From the NCBI GenBank assembly GCA_028694115.1, contig JAQUUB010000076.1, positions 1 to 21,595 on the forward strand: 21,595 bases of DNA, read 5' to 3'. Numbering within the stretch: the stretch's first letter is position 1; each line of letters opens with the position of its first letter. The notes beneath the pieces are model-generated. The model was given only the letters and a program-made list of their open reading frames with translations, did no database searches and had not been told where the DNA came from. The position numbers and the translations under genes were made by a program. Positions 8,049-16,712 of this stretch are shown here, one piece after another. Origin of the DNA: Lachnospiraceae bacterium. GTDB taxonomy: Bacteria; Bacillota_A; Clostridia; Lachnospirales; Lachnospiraceae.

Positions 8049-9110
8049 TTACTCTCCAAGTAATTTCCTATATATCATATTATATTTATTTTGTATATTT
8101 GCGTTTGAGTGCACTGTTTCAACATAGGCATAAGCCGCCTCACCTTTCTTTTTTGTTACACTCCTATCATTTTTATAATCATTAATGACTTTATCAATTA
8201 TTTTACTTAAAATATCTTTGTGGCATTCTTCATTTGGATAATCGTAATTATACACGAATGTTTTATCGTTTAAGTCGTTAATTGTACCTATTTCCGGGCA
8301 TATAACAGTCTTTTTTTGTGAAAAACTTAAATATACAGCTCCTGAATTTAAATAACTCGACTTTTTATATGGAAGAATTACAACATCACATGTACTGTAT
8401 AACGTAGGAATCTCTTCTTCTGGTATATGTTTAAAAATATAATGAATATTACGGATTCCCTCAAGTCTTTTTTTAAGATATTCTCCATATTCATGATTTG
8501 TTGGGTTTCCAGCAATTAAAAAACAAGCATCTTTACGATTATTCTGCTCAAAAATATCTATAAGCATCTCAACGTTCTTATATTCCGATACAACACCCAT
8601 AAACAAGAATACTAAGTCACTATCTGGAATTCCTAATTCCTTTCTTAAGTCATTTTGCTGACAAGTATTATAATTTGAAATGTAGTTGGGGTGGGAGATA
8701 ATCTCTAGTTTTTCTAATGCTGATGGACAGATATCTTGAACCACTTTAACTGTTTCATTACATAAACCAATTATTGCATCTGATGAAATACACATTTTCT
8801 TCATCATTTTTCTGTTGTAGTTTTTACTATTTTCTTCATGTGTATGTTTATTATGCAATGTAAATAATATTTTTTTCCCGAAAAGCTTTAATATAAATAG
8901 CAAAGATAATTTCAAATGATACTCTTTACCATTCTTCACATCTTCAAACCAATTAAAATTAAATAATTTACATTTTAAAAGTAGGATAGGATTTTTTAGT
9001 ATTGTTTTTATAGGATATACTTCATATCCATTTGCTTCTATTATTTTTTTAATATTTTCTGAATAAGTATTATAGCCATTAAAAGGAACGTAACATGTTA
9101 CTTTTTTCAT
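8049..9110 (-). CDS. Family 4-like glycosyltransferase
   Basis: A cytoplasmic, membrane-associated enzyme of 353 residues with the GT-B fold, expected to add one sugar of the repeat unit from a nucleotide sugar. The C-terminal half has the GT4 layout: VFLFMGVVSEYKNVEMLI, CFLIAGNPTNHEYGEYL, IPTLYSTCDVVILPYKKSSY, and LNSGAVYLSFSQKKTVICPE where the donor site lies. I chose the ATG at 9110 (MKKVTCYVPF) because GGGAGGTG is 3-6 bases before it; a longer frame from a TTG at 9125 would place the start inside this binding site. The gene follows the dehydrogenase stop by 21 bases. Donor and acceptor cannot be told from sequence. Confidence 0.85.
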   Translation of the reverse strand: MKKVTCYVPFNGYNTYSENIKKIIEANGYEVYPIKTILKNPILLLKCKLFNFNWFEDVKNGKEYHLKLSLLFILKLFGKKILFTLHNKHTHEENSKNYNRKMMKKMCISSDAIIGLCNETVKVVQDICPSALEKLEIISHPNYISNYNTCQQNDLRKELGIPDSDLVFLFMGVVSEYKNVEMLIDIFEQNNRKDACFLIAGNPTNHEYGEYLKKRLEGIRNIHYIFKHIPEEEIPTLYSTCDVVILPYKKSSYLNSGAVYLSFSQKKTVICPEIGTINDLNDKTFVYNYDYPNEECHKDILSKIIDKVINDYKNDRSVTKKKGEAAYAYVETVHSNANIQNKYNMIYRKLLGE

Positions 9111-9131
9111 ATGCCCACCTCCCAAAGCTAC

Positions 9132-10454
9132 TTATAATCTCCAATATTTCATTCCAGATGTCTTAAGATCTTCAACCTTGTAAAGACCTTTAACGTCAAT
9201 AAGTACCTTTTCATCATCAGCGCATTCTTTGAACATTGCCTTTATATCGGCAAGACTCAATGCCTTGAACTCGTTATGAGCAACTGCAACGATAACGCAA
9301 TCAGCATTTTTTGCTTCATCCATAGGCTTCAGCTGTATACCATACTCATGGAAAGCATCCCTTTCACTGGCCCAAGGATCAATAACAGTTGGCTCAATAC
9401 CATATTTGTTAAGTTGTTTGATGATATCATCAACTTTGCTGTTTCTTGTATCCGGGCAGTTTTCCTTGAAAGTAATACCAAGAATAACAACCTTAGACTT
9501 TTTAGGAGCCTGTCCAGCATCAATCATCTGCTTGATGGCTGCATCTGCAACATAGGCACCCATACTGTCATTAACAATACGGCCATTCAAAATAATCTGG
9601 CTGTGGTAGCCAAGCTTTTCAGCTTCATATGTGAAGTAGTATGGGTCAACACCAATGCAATGACCACCAACAAGACCAGGTCTGAATCCAAGAGCATTCC
9701 ACTTTGTGTTCATACCATCTACAACTTCGTTGGTGTCGATATCCATGCAATCAAATACCATTGCCAGCTCGTTCATGAAAGCAATGTTAATATCACGCTG
9801 GCTATTCTCAACAATCTTTACAGCTTCAGCTGTTCTCATATTTGAAACCGGGTGTGTTCCAACTTCGATAACAACATCGTAAACATTCTTGATTTCTTCA
9901 AGAGACTCTGCATCGCAACCGGAAACAATCTTATGGATGTTCTCAAGACGATGTACCTTATCACCAGGATTGATACGCTCTGGAGAGTAACCAATCTTGA
10001 AATCTACACCGCATTTCAGTCCAGACTCTTCTTCAAGAATTGGAATGCATACATGCTCGGTACATCCAGGATAAACCGTAGATTCATAAACTACGATTGC
10101 ACCCTTAGTCAGATTTCTTCCAACAATTTCAGATGCTCCAATAACAGGAGTAAGATCTGGTGTGTGGTCAGTATTTACCGGAGTAGGTACGGCAACAATA
10201 ATGAATTTTGTTTCCTGAAGCTTCTTCTCATCAGAAGTAAATTCAACCGTTGTAGACTTAATGACCTCATCACCAACTTCTTTGGTTGGATCAACACCCG
10301 ACTTATAAAATTCAATTTTTGCTTCATTAAGGTCGAAACCAACTACTTCTAGTCCTTTCTTTGCAAAAGCAACAGCAATAGGCATACCAACATAGCCCAA
10401 GCCGACTAAAGCAAGTTTTTCTTCTTTGTTAATAAGTTTCCTATAAAGTGACAT
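9132..10454 (-). CDS. UDP-sugar 6-dehydrogenase, TviB/WbpO-like
   Basis: This NAD-dependent enzyme of 440 residues oxidises C6 of a UDP-sugar, probably UDP-GlcNAc or UDP-GalNAc, to a uronic acid. Seen are the Rossmann motif GLGYVGMP (G18, G20, G23), VAVPTPV near 87, ESTVYPG, YSPERINPGDK (156-166, typical of the N-acetylhexosamine group), Lys213 in AEAVKIVENSQRD, and the catalytic Cys266 in GGHCIGVDPYY. The C-terminal NAD domain has GITFKENCPDTRNSK. Length is typical. GAGGAA is placed 7 bases before the ATG. A 70-base gap separates it from the upstream glycosyltransferase; I found no clear promoter there. Its base composition is visibly richer in G and C than the genes on either side. No dedicated C4 epimerase is in the window. 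Confidence 0.92.
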   Translation of the reverse strand: MSLYRKLINKEEKLALVGLGYVGMPIAVAFAKKGLEVVGFDLNEAKIEFYKSGVDPTKEVGDEVIKSTTVEFTSDEKKLQETKFIIVAVPTPVNTDHTPDLTPVIGASEIVGRNLTKGAIVVYESTVYPGCTEHVCIPILEEESGLKCGVDFKIGYSPERINPGDKVHRLENIHKIVSGCDAESLEEIKNVYDVVIEVGTHPVSNMRTAEAVKIVENSQRDINIAFMNELAMVFDCMDIDTNEVVDGMNTKWNALGFRPGLVGGHCIGVDPYYFTYEAEKLGYHSQIILNGRIVNDSMGAYVADAAIKQMIDAGQAPKKSKVVILGITFKENCPDTRNSKVDDIIKQLNKYGIEPTVIDPWASERDAFHEYGIQLKPMDEAKNADCVIVAVAHNEFKALSLADIKAMFKECADDEKVLIDVKGLYKVEDLKTSGMKYWRL

Positions 10455-10524
10455 TTTTGTTTCCTCGATTCTTTTTATCTTCTCTTAATTGAATTGCAAA
10501 TATGTTTCATAAAACATCATTTTC

Positions 10525-11682
10525 CTATCTGGAAATGCTTTGTTTTGCTATGTTCTTATATGAAAACGTTTCTATACCCTTATTTTCTGCTACAGATTTC
10601 ATTAACTGAACTTTCTCTTTATTATTAGCAAGATTTTCTATGACCATTTCAATATTATTAATAGATGTATCATCTAAGAATAATGCATTGCCGCCTAAAT
10701 CTACATGAGAAAAGCCATCAATCTTCTTAAATACACACGGTATTCCCAAGGAAACAGCCTGTTCCCACATTACAGAATGCAATCCAGGGAATATGATCAA
10801 ATCTGCAGCCCCCATTATCCTATATGTATCTTCAGATTTTTGCCATCCCGCATATATGACATTACTATTTTTACATTTCTCTTCAAAATCTGTTTTTAAA
10901 CTGTTTGACACTGTGCCAAAAATCAGTAATTTAACATTTTTTAATGATAACTTAGCAATGGCATCCATCAAATTTAATGTTTCTGGTCTATGTTCGTTTA
11001 TTTTTCCGCCTGTAACTATTAAGAAATCCTCATCATTCACACCATACTCATTTCTGATTTTAACAGTAGAAGCTTTTGTTTTTGCAATTTTTACTTTTTC
11101 ATCATCAGCGCCCATGAGCAATAAATCACACTTTTCTTTTGGCAATTTATAAACATCTGTTAAAAAGTCCAACCTTGCGGGTAACACACCATAAAACTTC
11201 CTTACCTTTCCTTTTATTAAGTTTGCACACAACATCCATACACATTTATGAAGTCCATTTTTTGTCAACCAAGTTCTTCCACTGTTTGAAAAATCGACAT
11301 GACTATCAACATATACTATTTTCTTTGTTTTCTTAAGATATTTATTAATTTGCAAAATTGATAAAAACTGAAAATTATGAATAAATAAAATGTCGGGATT
11401 TTCTTGGTCAAGTATCCTCTTAATTCCTTTGAAAATTCCAACTCTTTTATTTATTTCATAAGAAAAGTTAAAAGCAAACGGTATTCGTTTTATATATACT
11501 CCGTTACTATCATAATAGTCCGTCTCCCTATTATCGGTCCAGATTCCTTCTTTATAAGAGAATTGCGTAGACAGAACTATAATATCATATCCAAGCTTAA
11601 CATGATATTTTGCCAATAAATTTTCTTGATATTCAGAATTATCTGTATACCCATCTGCTAAACAAATATGCATTATTTTCAT
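10525..11682 (-). CDS. Family 4-like glycosyltransferase
   Basis: This 385-residue GT-B enzyme begins with MKIMHICLADGYTDNSEYQE, a common start of GT4 proteins acting on lipid-linked oligosaccharides, where a Gly-rich loop follows the first strand. The C-terminal domain shows FLIVTGGKINEHRPETL, LLIFGTVSNSL, YAGWQKSEDTYRIMGAADL and IIFPGLHSVMWEQAVSLGIP, with the acidic residue (E in MWEQA) in the usual donor-binding place. Its ATG overlaps the stop of the aminotransferase gene as ATGA (11679-11682), which implies translational coupling. That could mean it uses the dideoxy-amino sugar made by that enzyme, but this is inference. Confidence 0.85.
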   Translation of the reverse strand: MKIMHICLADGYTDNSEYQENLLAKYHVKLGYDIIVLSTQFSYKEGIWTDNRETDYYDSNGVYIKRIPFAFNFSYEINKRVGIFKGIKRILDQENPDILFIHNFQFLSILQINKYLKKTKKIVYVDSHVDFSNSGRTWLTKNGLHKCVWMLCANLIKGKVRKFYGVLPARLDFLTDVYKLPKEKCDLLLMGADDEKVKIAKTKASTVKIRNEYGVNDEDFLIVTGGKINEHRPETLNLMDAIAKLSLKNVKLLIFGTVSNSLKTDFEEKCKNSNVIYAGWQKSEDTYRIMGAADLIIFPGLHSVMWEQAVSLGIPCVFKKIDGFSHVDLGGNALFLDDTSINNIEMVIENLANNKEKVQLMKSVAENKGIETFSYKNIAKQSISR

Positions 11683-12815
11683 AATTTGCGCTCCGAAAAC
11701 TCTAAAGTCTTATCAATTACTTTCTTCAAATCTTCTTTTTCTATGTTGTAATACATTGGCAAGCGAACCAGTCTATCACTATCAGGTGTAGTGTGTTCGT
11801 CAGGTCCGACAAATCTACCGAACTTCAATCCAGCAGGTGCACTATGAAGCGGCACATAATGGAAAACACAAAGAATATCGTTTTCCTTCATAAACTGGAT
11901 ATATGCCTGACGAGTATCTAAATCATTAAATTTAATATAAAACATATGAGCATTGTGAACACATTCTTCTGGTACTACAGGAAGTGTAATCAATCCTTTA
12001 TCTTCCAATGGTTTGAATGCTTCATAATATGAGTTCCATGTTGCAATTCGATTATTATTGATTTCATCAGCAATCTCTAACTGAGCCCACAGGTATGCTG
12101 CATTCAAATCACTTTGAAGATAACTATCGCCAAAATCAACCCAGTTATACTTGGCTACCTGACCACGGAAAAACTGAGCTCTATTAGTCCCTTTTTCACG
12201 AAGGATTTCTGCGCGTTCAATATACTTTTCATTAATAATTACAATAGCTCCACCTTCACCCATGGAGTAATTCTTTGTTTCATGAAATGAATAACAACCA
12301 AAATCACCAATTGTACCGCAGTATTTCCCCTTATAACTGCTCATAACAGCCTGAGCTGCATCTTCAACAACCAGTAAATTGTACTTCTTTGCAATTGCCA
12401 TGATTGTATCCATTTCACATGCAACACCTGCATAATGAACAGGACAAATAACTTTAGTCTTCTCAGTTATCGCAGCCTCAATCTTTGTCTCATCAATATT
12501 CATCGTATCAGGGCGAATATCAACAAACACAAGAGTTGCACCAGCAAGAACAAAGGAATTTGCGGTTGAAGAGAATGTGAATGAAGGTAAGATAACCTCA
12601 TCTCCTGGCTCTAATCCACACATTAAAGCAGCCATATCAAGTGCAGTAGAACCACTAGTAGTTAATAGCACCTTTTTTGCCTTGAAACGTTCCTCCATCC
12701 ACTCGTCACATTTTTTTGTAAATGGACCATCACCGCAAATTTTGTGGTTTTCCACAGCTTCACTCATATATTTAAATTCTGTGCCAACAAACGGCGGTAC
12801 GTTAAAATGAATCAT
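11679..12815 (-). CDS. wecE: dTDP-4-amino-4,6-dideoxygalactose transaminase (WecE/RffA-like)
   Basis: This PLP-dependent sugar aminotransferase of the DegT/DnrJ/EryC1/StrS family has 378 residues, close to E. coli WecE. It converts dTDP-4-keto-6-deoxyglucose to dTDP-Fuc4N. Seen are LTTSGSTALDMAA (51-63), the cofactor Asp in VVEDAAQAV (about 149-157), the Schiff-base Lys181 in SFHETKNYSMGEGGA, YLQSDLNAAYLWAQLE, and the WecE-like C-terminal stretch FHYVPLHSAPAGLKFGRF followed by TTPDSDRLVRLPMYY. GAGGAG lies in the last codons of the upstream gene, 5 bases before the ATG. No intact rfbA/rfbB to make its substrate is present; an rfbB remnant lies at 20685-21035. No WecD-like GNAT acetyltransferase follows it. 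Confidence 0.88.
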   Translation of the reverse strand: MIHFNVPPFVGTEFKYMSEAVENHKICGDGPFTKKCDEWMEERFKAKKVLLTTSGSTALDMAALMCGLEPGDEVILPSFTFSSTANSFVLAGATLVFVDIRPDTMNIDETKIEAAITEKTKVICPVHYAGVACEMDTIMAIAKKYNLLVVEDAAQAVMSSYKGKYCGTIGDFGCYSFHETKNYSMGEGGAIVIINEKYIERAEILREKGTNRAQFFRGQVAKYNWVDFGDSYLQSDLNAAYLWAQLEIADEINNNRIATWNSYYEAFKPLEDKGLITLPVVPEECVHNAHMFYIKFNDLDTRQAYIQFMKENDILCVFHYVPLHSAPAGLKFGRFVGPDEHTTPDSDRLVRLPMYYNIEKEDLKKVIDKTLEFSERKL

Positions 12816-12818
12816 ATT

Positions 12819-14036
12819 TTACTCCTCACATTTTCTCTTTGCCAAAGCCACCAGTTTTTTTCTATACTCTATTGCATCATATCTTGATTCAGCATATTTA
12901 CGACAAGAATCTATAACCTTTTGATCTTTTTGCTTAATATCTTTTAAAACATTTACCATAGCTTCAACATTACAAGCTTCAACAAAAGCTCCATGTTCAG
13001 CATCAGAGCATGTAGGCATTCCAGAAATCATGAAACCTAATAGTGGAGATCCACACGATAATGCCTCCAAGCATGATGCAGGTATAGTTTCAGCTAAACT
13101 CGTGCACACGAATAAATCCGCTAACGAATAGTACTCAGCTAATTCATCTTGATTTGAGACATAAGAAATTGGTATATAATTAGATGGACATATATCCTTA
13201 TCTCCATCAAATCCCACATGAACAAAATAAATATCTTTACGGTATTCTAACTTTCTTGCGGATTCAAGATAATATCTGCAACCTTTTCTAGGATTAGAAA
13301 AAGGGGCCACTGTAACTACGATTTTAGCATTCTTCGGGATACCTAATTTCTCTCTTAAACCTGCTGTATTTCTAGGAAAATAAATATTTCTCAAATCTAC
13401 GGCCTCATCCATAACCGCATATTTAGCATCCTTCATCAATGCAGACAATTTTGCTTGTTGAACAGTATATTCTATTCCAACAAAAGTTAAGTCTTTGATT
13501 TTTCCATATGCCTCTTTTTTTGCATAAAAAATATCTTTGGATCTATCAAAGAAAATACTCTTCGGATATTCTTTTATCTGCGGGCATTTATTACATTCTG
13601 TTTGAAACATGTTGCATTCAAAAGAATATGGACATTTTCCTAAAAAGGCATATTCATCTAGCATTAAATATATAACCTTGATGTTATTTTTTCCCATATA
13701 ATCAAAAAGCATAGGAAAATTTAGATAATATCCGTGTAAAATAACAAGATAAATAACGTCTGGTTTAAAATCATCTAATGCTTTGATTAACTGCTTTGTA
13801 GGGCCTTTAGAATAAAAGCCTTCTGCACCAAATACTCTGGCACATACTCCATTGAATTTAATGTCCGCATCACTACAGAATCGAATAACTCCATCTATGT
13901 TCTCCGCACTAGGATCTTTTCTTCCATAAAATAGCTTAACAGAATCTCCATTTCCAATAAGCTGTTCTCGCAATCCCCAAGCTATTTTTCCAATACTTCG
14001 AATTCGTGCCCAATTAGTTATAATTGCTGCTTTCAT
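12819..14036 (-). CDS. WcaC-like glycosyltransferase with four-cysteine cluster
   Basis: This 405-residue GT-B (family 4) enzyme has an N-terminal acceptor domain starting MKAAIITNWARIRSIGKIAW. A probable metal-binding cluster C135-x5-C141-x6-C148-x2-C151 follows, in a segment beginning LDEYAFLGKCPYSFEC, a layout known from WcaC-type transferases. The donor domain carries VVTVAPFSNPRKGCRYYLES, FVHVGFDGDKD, YYSLADLFVCTSLAETIPA and CLEALSCGSPLLGFMISG, with the E-x7-E-like pair of retaining GT4 enzymes (E in LAETIP and CLEALSCG). AGGAGA precedes the ATG. It ends 3 bases before the aminotransferase. The donor is not deducible; with GDP-fucose made by the operon, fucose is one candidate. Confidence 0.86.
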   Translation of the reverse strand: MKAAIITNWARIRSIGKIAWGLREQLIGNGDSVKLFYGRKDPSAENIDGVIRFCSDADIKFNGVCARVFGAEGFYSKGPTKQLIKALDDFKPDVIYLVILHGYYLNFPMLFDYMGKNNIKVIYLMLDEYAFLGKCPYSFECNMFQTECNKCPQIKEYPKSIFFDRSKDIFYAKKEAYGKIKDLTFVGIEYTVQQAKLSALMKDAKYAVMDEAVDLRNIYFPRNTAGLREKLGIPKNAKIVVTVAPFSNPRKGCRYYLESARKLEYRKDIYFVHVGFDGDKDICPSNYIPISYVSNQDELAEYYSLADLFVCTSLAETIPASCLEALSCGSPLLGFMISGMPTCSDAEHGAFVEACNVEAMVNVLKDIKQKDQKVIDSCRKYAESRYDAIEYRKKLVALAKRKCEE

Positions 14037-14066
14037 CTACTCATTCTCCTGTATTTTAATATTGCG

Positions 14067-15332
14067 TTAAATACTTTTAATTGCCCTGATGTATTTGCTT
14101 ATAGACACATCTTTTGTCAGGTTCTTCTCAAGATATTTACGTCCGTTTTCACCCATCTTCCGGACTTCGTCAGTGCCCTCATTCTCTATGTACCAGCAGA
14201 TAATAACAGCAACCTCAGCATAATCCCCAGGCTCGCAGCATTTGCCACAGTTGCATTCTTCGATAAGTCCACGAATTTCTGTTCTCATTTCAAGCACACC
14301 AATAATTGGTTTACCTGCTCCCATAATACCGTAGGCCTTTGACGGACAACTAACGCCTTTTATTCCTTTAGCATTGACACACCAATGAACATCGCTTGCA
14401 TTTAAACTGTAAATGAGGTCTTCCTTAGGCTGATATGGGATAAACACTACATTATCCATGCCATGTTCATTTTTATATTGAATAAGTTTATCCAAAACTG
14501 AACCGGCTCCAACAAATGCAAAAACAACTTCTTTGCCATTTGCAGTTTTTGTGCCAGGCTTGAACTTCTCAATAACCTTAATTATGTTTTCGAGGTCATA
14601 GTACAGACCGATATTACCTGAGTACATAATTACAAACTTGTCTTCCAGTCCGTACTTTTTCTTGAAAGCAATCACACCCTCATTATCATCTGGTAAAGGA
14701 TATACTTCCTTTTCGTCAATCCAGTTATTAATCATGGCGTGCTTCGGTACAATCTTTCCTTTAAATCGTTTATTTAAAGTTGCAACCAAATCACGACCAA
14801 CAGTAATAACTAAATCAGAATGGCGACAAGAGAACTTTTCAGCAATCATCATAGCCTTTAGAATCACCTTGTTCTTACTATAATTAACAGCCATAACCTG
14901 CTCTGGATTAAAATCCTGAATACAATAAATCATTTTGGCGCATTTCTGCCATTTACCTAGAACACCCAGCAATCCACCCAAGATAGGAGGTTGAGAGATG
15001 GTAAACACATAATCTTGCTTACCGGCTTTACGGCTTGCACCTAAAGCACCAAAGAAGTAAGCTAATATATTCTTAATTCGACTAATCTTATTGCTCTTTG
15101 AAAACGCTGGAACTCGAACTCGTATTATTTTTACACCATTCAGCTCCTCAAAGTAGTACTTCTGTGTTTTATATTTATCTTCAATTGTTCCGGTATATGA
15201 TGGAACAACACAAATTACTGTCACATTAAATTCATTAAGCATCCCCTCTGCTTGATCTTTTAGAATCTGACCTGTTGATGCTGTGTCTGGAGTATAGTAA
15301 TGTGCAAATATTAAAAGTCTCTTTTTTGCCAT
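14067..15332 (-). CDS. WbuB-like family 4 glycosyltransferase
   Basis: A GT-B enzyme of 421 residues resembling WbuB-type transferases. It begins KKRLLIFAHYYTPDTASTGQ, with TISQPPILGGLLGVLGKWQK and YCIQDFNPEQ in the acceptor half. The donor half has IMYSGNIGLYYDLENIIK, FAFVGAGSVLDKL, DVHWCVNAKGIKGVSCPSKA and YGIMGAGKPIIGV. Two adjacent ATGs (15335 and 15332) follow GGAGG by 4 and 7 bases. I prefer 15332; the longer frame to 15386 only overlaps the upstream acyltransferase. The first ATG overlaps the stop of that gene by one base (TAATG). G+C is higher than in the downstream glycosyltransferases and like that of manC, fcl and gmd. Confidence 0.88.
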   Translation of the reverse strand: MAKKRLLIFAHYYTPDTASTGQILKDQAEGMLNEFNVTVICVVPSYTGTIEDKYKTQKYYFEELNGVKIIRVRVPAFSKSNKISRIKNILAYFFGALGASRKAGKQDYVFTISQPPILGGLLGVLGKWQKCAKMIYCIQDFNPEQVMAVNYSKNKVILKAMMIAEKFSCRHSDLVITVGRDLVATLNKRFKGKIVPKHAMINNWIDEKEVYPLPDDNEGVIAFKKKYGLEDKFVIMYSGNIGLYYDLENIIKVIEKFKPGTKTANGKEVVFAFVGAGSVLDKLIQYKNEHGMDNVVFIPYQPKEDLIYSLNASDVHWCVNAKGIKGVSCPSKAYGIMGAGKPIIGVLEMRTEIRGLIEECNCGKCCEPGDYAEVAVIICWYIENEGTDEVRKMGENGRKYLEKNLTKDVSISKYIRAIKSI

Positions 15333-15334
15333 CA

Positions 15335-15913
15335 TTACACCTCCAACTTTCGAATTACTCTTGCCGGATTTCCCGCAATTACACAATTATCCTCAAAATT
15401 CCCAGCAACCACCGCTCCGGCACCAACAACGCAACCATCTCCTAGAACAGTGCCTTTTAAAATAATACTGTTACATCCTATAAAACAGTTCTTGCCAATC
15501 CTGACTTCCCTAGCAGGAACCAAATCAGAATCTCCACCATTTGGAGCGAGTAAGAGCTTATTTCTCTCCTCAAACTCAATTGGATGAAAGTCATTATCAA
15601 GAATTTTACAGTTTCCTCCAATAGCGGTATTGTCTCCAATAATTATCTTTTTACGGGCATAAATCGTTGCACCAGAAATACCTACATTGTTTCCAATACT
15701 AATCTCGGCTCCCGATGCTCTAGTCACAATTATTGTTCGAGAATACAAACCAACAAGATTAGACAGGAATGAGCTCTTAACAGAAACATTATCACCAATT
15801 GAAATCTTTGATCCTGATTTGTTAAAAATTACAGGAATACCTTTCAAAAGAAGGTTCTTACCATATTCAACTTTCGTTAACTTCATTACAATCTTGAACC
15901 AGTTACTATTCAT
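15335..15913 (-). CDS. Hexapeptide-repeat (maltose O-acetyltransferase-like) acyltransferase
   Basis: This 192-residue left-handed beta-helix acyltransferase is probably trimeric and acetyl-CoA dependent. Hexapeptide turns are clear: ISIGDNVSVKSS, EISIGNNVGISGATIYARKK, IIIGDNTAIGGNCKI, VRIGKNCFIGCNSIILKGT and VLGDGCVVGAGAVVAG, ending in the common CVIAGNPARVIRKLEV. The likely catalytic His is in ILDNDFHPIEFEER. AGGGG is placed 8 bases before the ATG. It follows the phosphoglucomutase remnant by 16 bases and is coupled to the next glycosyltransferase. It could O-acetylate a sugar or, given the WecE-like enzyme, N-acetylate the 4-amino sugar; sequence alone does not decide. Confidence 0.86.
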   Translation of the reverse strand: MNSNWFKIVMKLTKVEYGKNLLLKGIPVIFNKSGSKISIGDNVSVKSSFLSNLVGLYSRTIIVTRASGAEISIGNNVGISGATIYARKKIIIGDNTAIGGNCKILDNDFHPIEFEERNKLLLAPNGGDSDLVPAREVRIGKNCFIGCNSIILKGTVLGDGCVVGAGAVVAGNFEDNCVIAGNPARVIRKLEV

Positions 15914-15929
15914 TTCTTTTCCCCTACTT

Positions 15930-16712
15930 TTATTTAAAATAGCCTCTCAGGCTCTCCTGCATCTTACCTTCCAACGCTTCTGCTTCGTCTCTATTCTTTG
16001 CACTTACACTTATGTAAGTTTTCAACTTAGGCCCCGTTCCACTCGGTCTTACAACCACAGAGCAGTTATCTTCGAGGATGTATTTAAGTACATCTAACTT
16101 CGGAAGTCAATTCAGCCCTTTGCTGTAATCGAGAGTTTCAAGAACTTAATTACCACCATTCACGTCAAGACCCTTGTGGAACTCGACCATGATTTCCTGC
16201 ATCTTTGTGAATCCTGCTGCACCATCAAACTCGAAAGAATGGAGTGTATTCAGGCAGTAACCGTATTCCGCGTAGATGGAATTGAGTTTGTCGAGTAATG
16301 ACACACCCTGTGTTTTATAGTAGCTGAACATCTTACAGATAAGGTAGGCAGCGTTCACGCCGTCTTTATCTCTTACATAAAAGCCGGACAGATAACCATA
16401 AGTTTCCTCAAAACCGAAGATATAGCTATCTGTCCTTTTACCTCTTCGATGAAAGCGGTAAGGACTTCCGGTTTAATATATTCAACCTTTCCGGCTTCCC
16501 CACCAGTCTTCACATCAGTAAAGATATCCAGCTTCTCAAGCTTAGCAAGAATCTCCGCAGCTGCCTCTGTGATAATCTGGCAACAATCAGAATCGTAAGC
16601 CTTGTATCCGTTGTATTTGGATGGATTATGGGAAGCTGTGATCATAACGCCGGCACTAGCATGGAGATAACGAGTAGCAAAAGATACTGTAGGTACAGGA
16701 TTCAAATATTCC
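15930..16712 (-). pseudogene. pgm: Phosphoglucomutase/phosphomannomutase remnant
   Basis: Pieces of an alpha-D-phosphohexomutase remain, normally about 570 residues. First comes PVPTVSFATRYLHASAGV with the phosphoserine loop MITASHNPSKYNGYKAYDSD (about 16600-16705). A junction at about 16431 then jumps to DSYIFGFEETYGYLSGFYVR, so roughly 200 residues, including the metal-binding DGD loop, are gone and the frame changes. The rest (15930-16430) is one frame broken by TAA at 16146-16148 and TGA at 16107-16109. It ends with SVVVRPSGTGPKLKTYISV, where the usual RPSGTEPK Glu has become Gly. The N-terminal quarter is missing and replaced by manA sequence. The protein would have interconverted mannose-6- and mannose-1-phosphate (or the glucose forms) for the operon. 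It is clearly non-functional. Confidence 0.92.

Noticed and set aside
9276..10352. Long plus-strand open frames opposite the UDP-sugar dehydrogenase
   Set aside because: They are antisense shadows of a strongly conserved gene and have no recognisable motifs.
16146..16358. A 70-residue protein on the minus strand
   Set aside because: This is an internal stretch of the pgm remnant between an arbitrary Met and an in-frame stop; homology continues on both sides.
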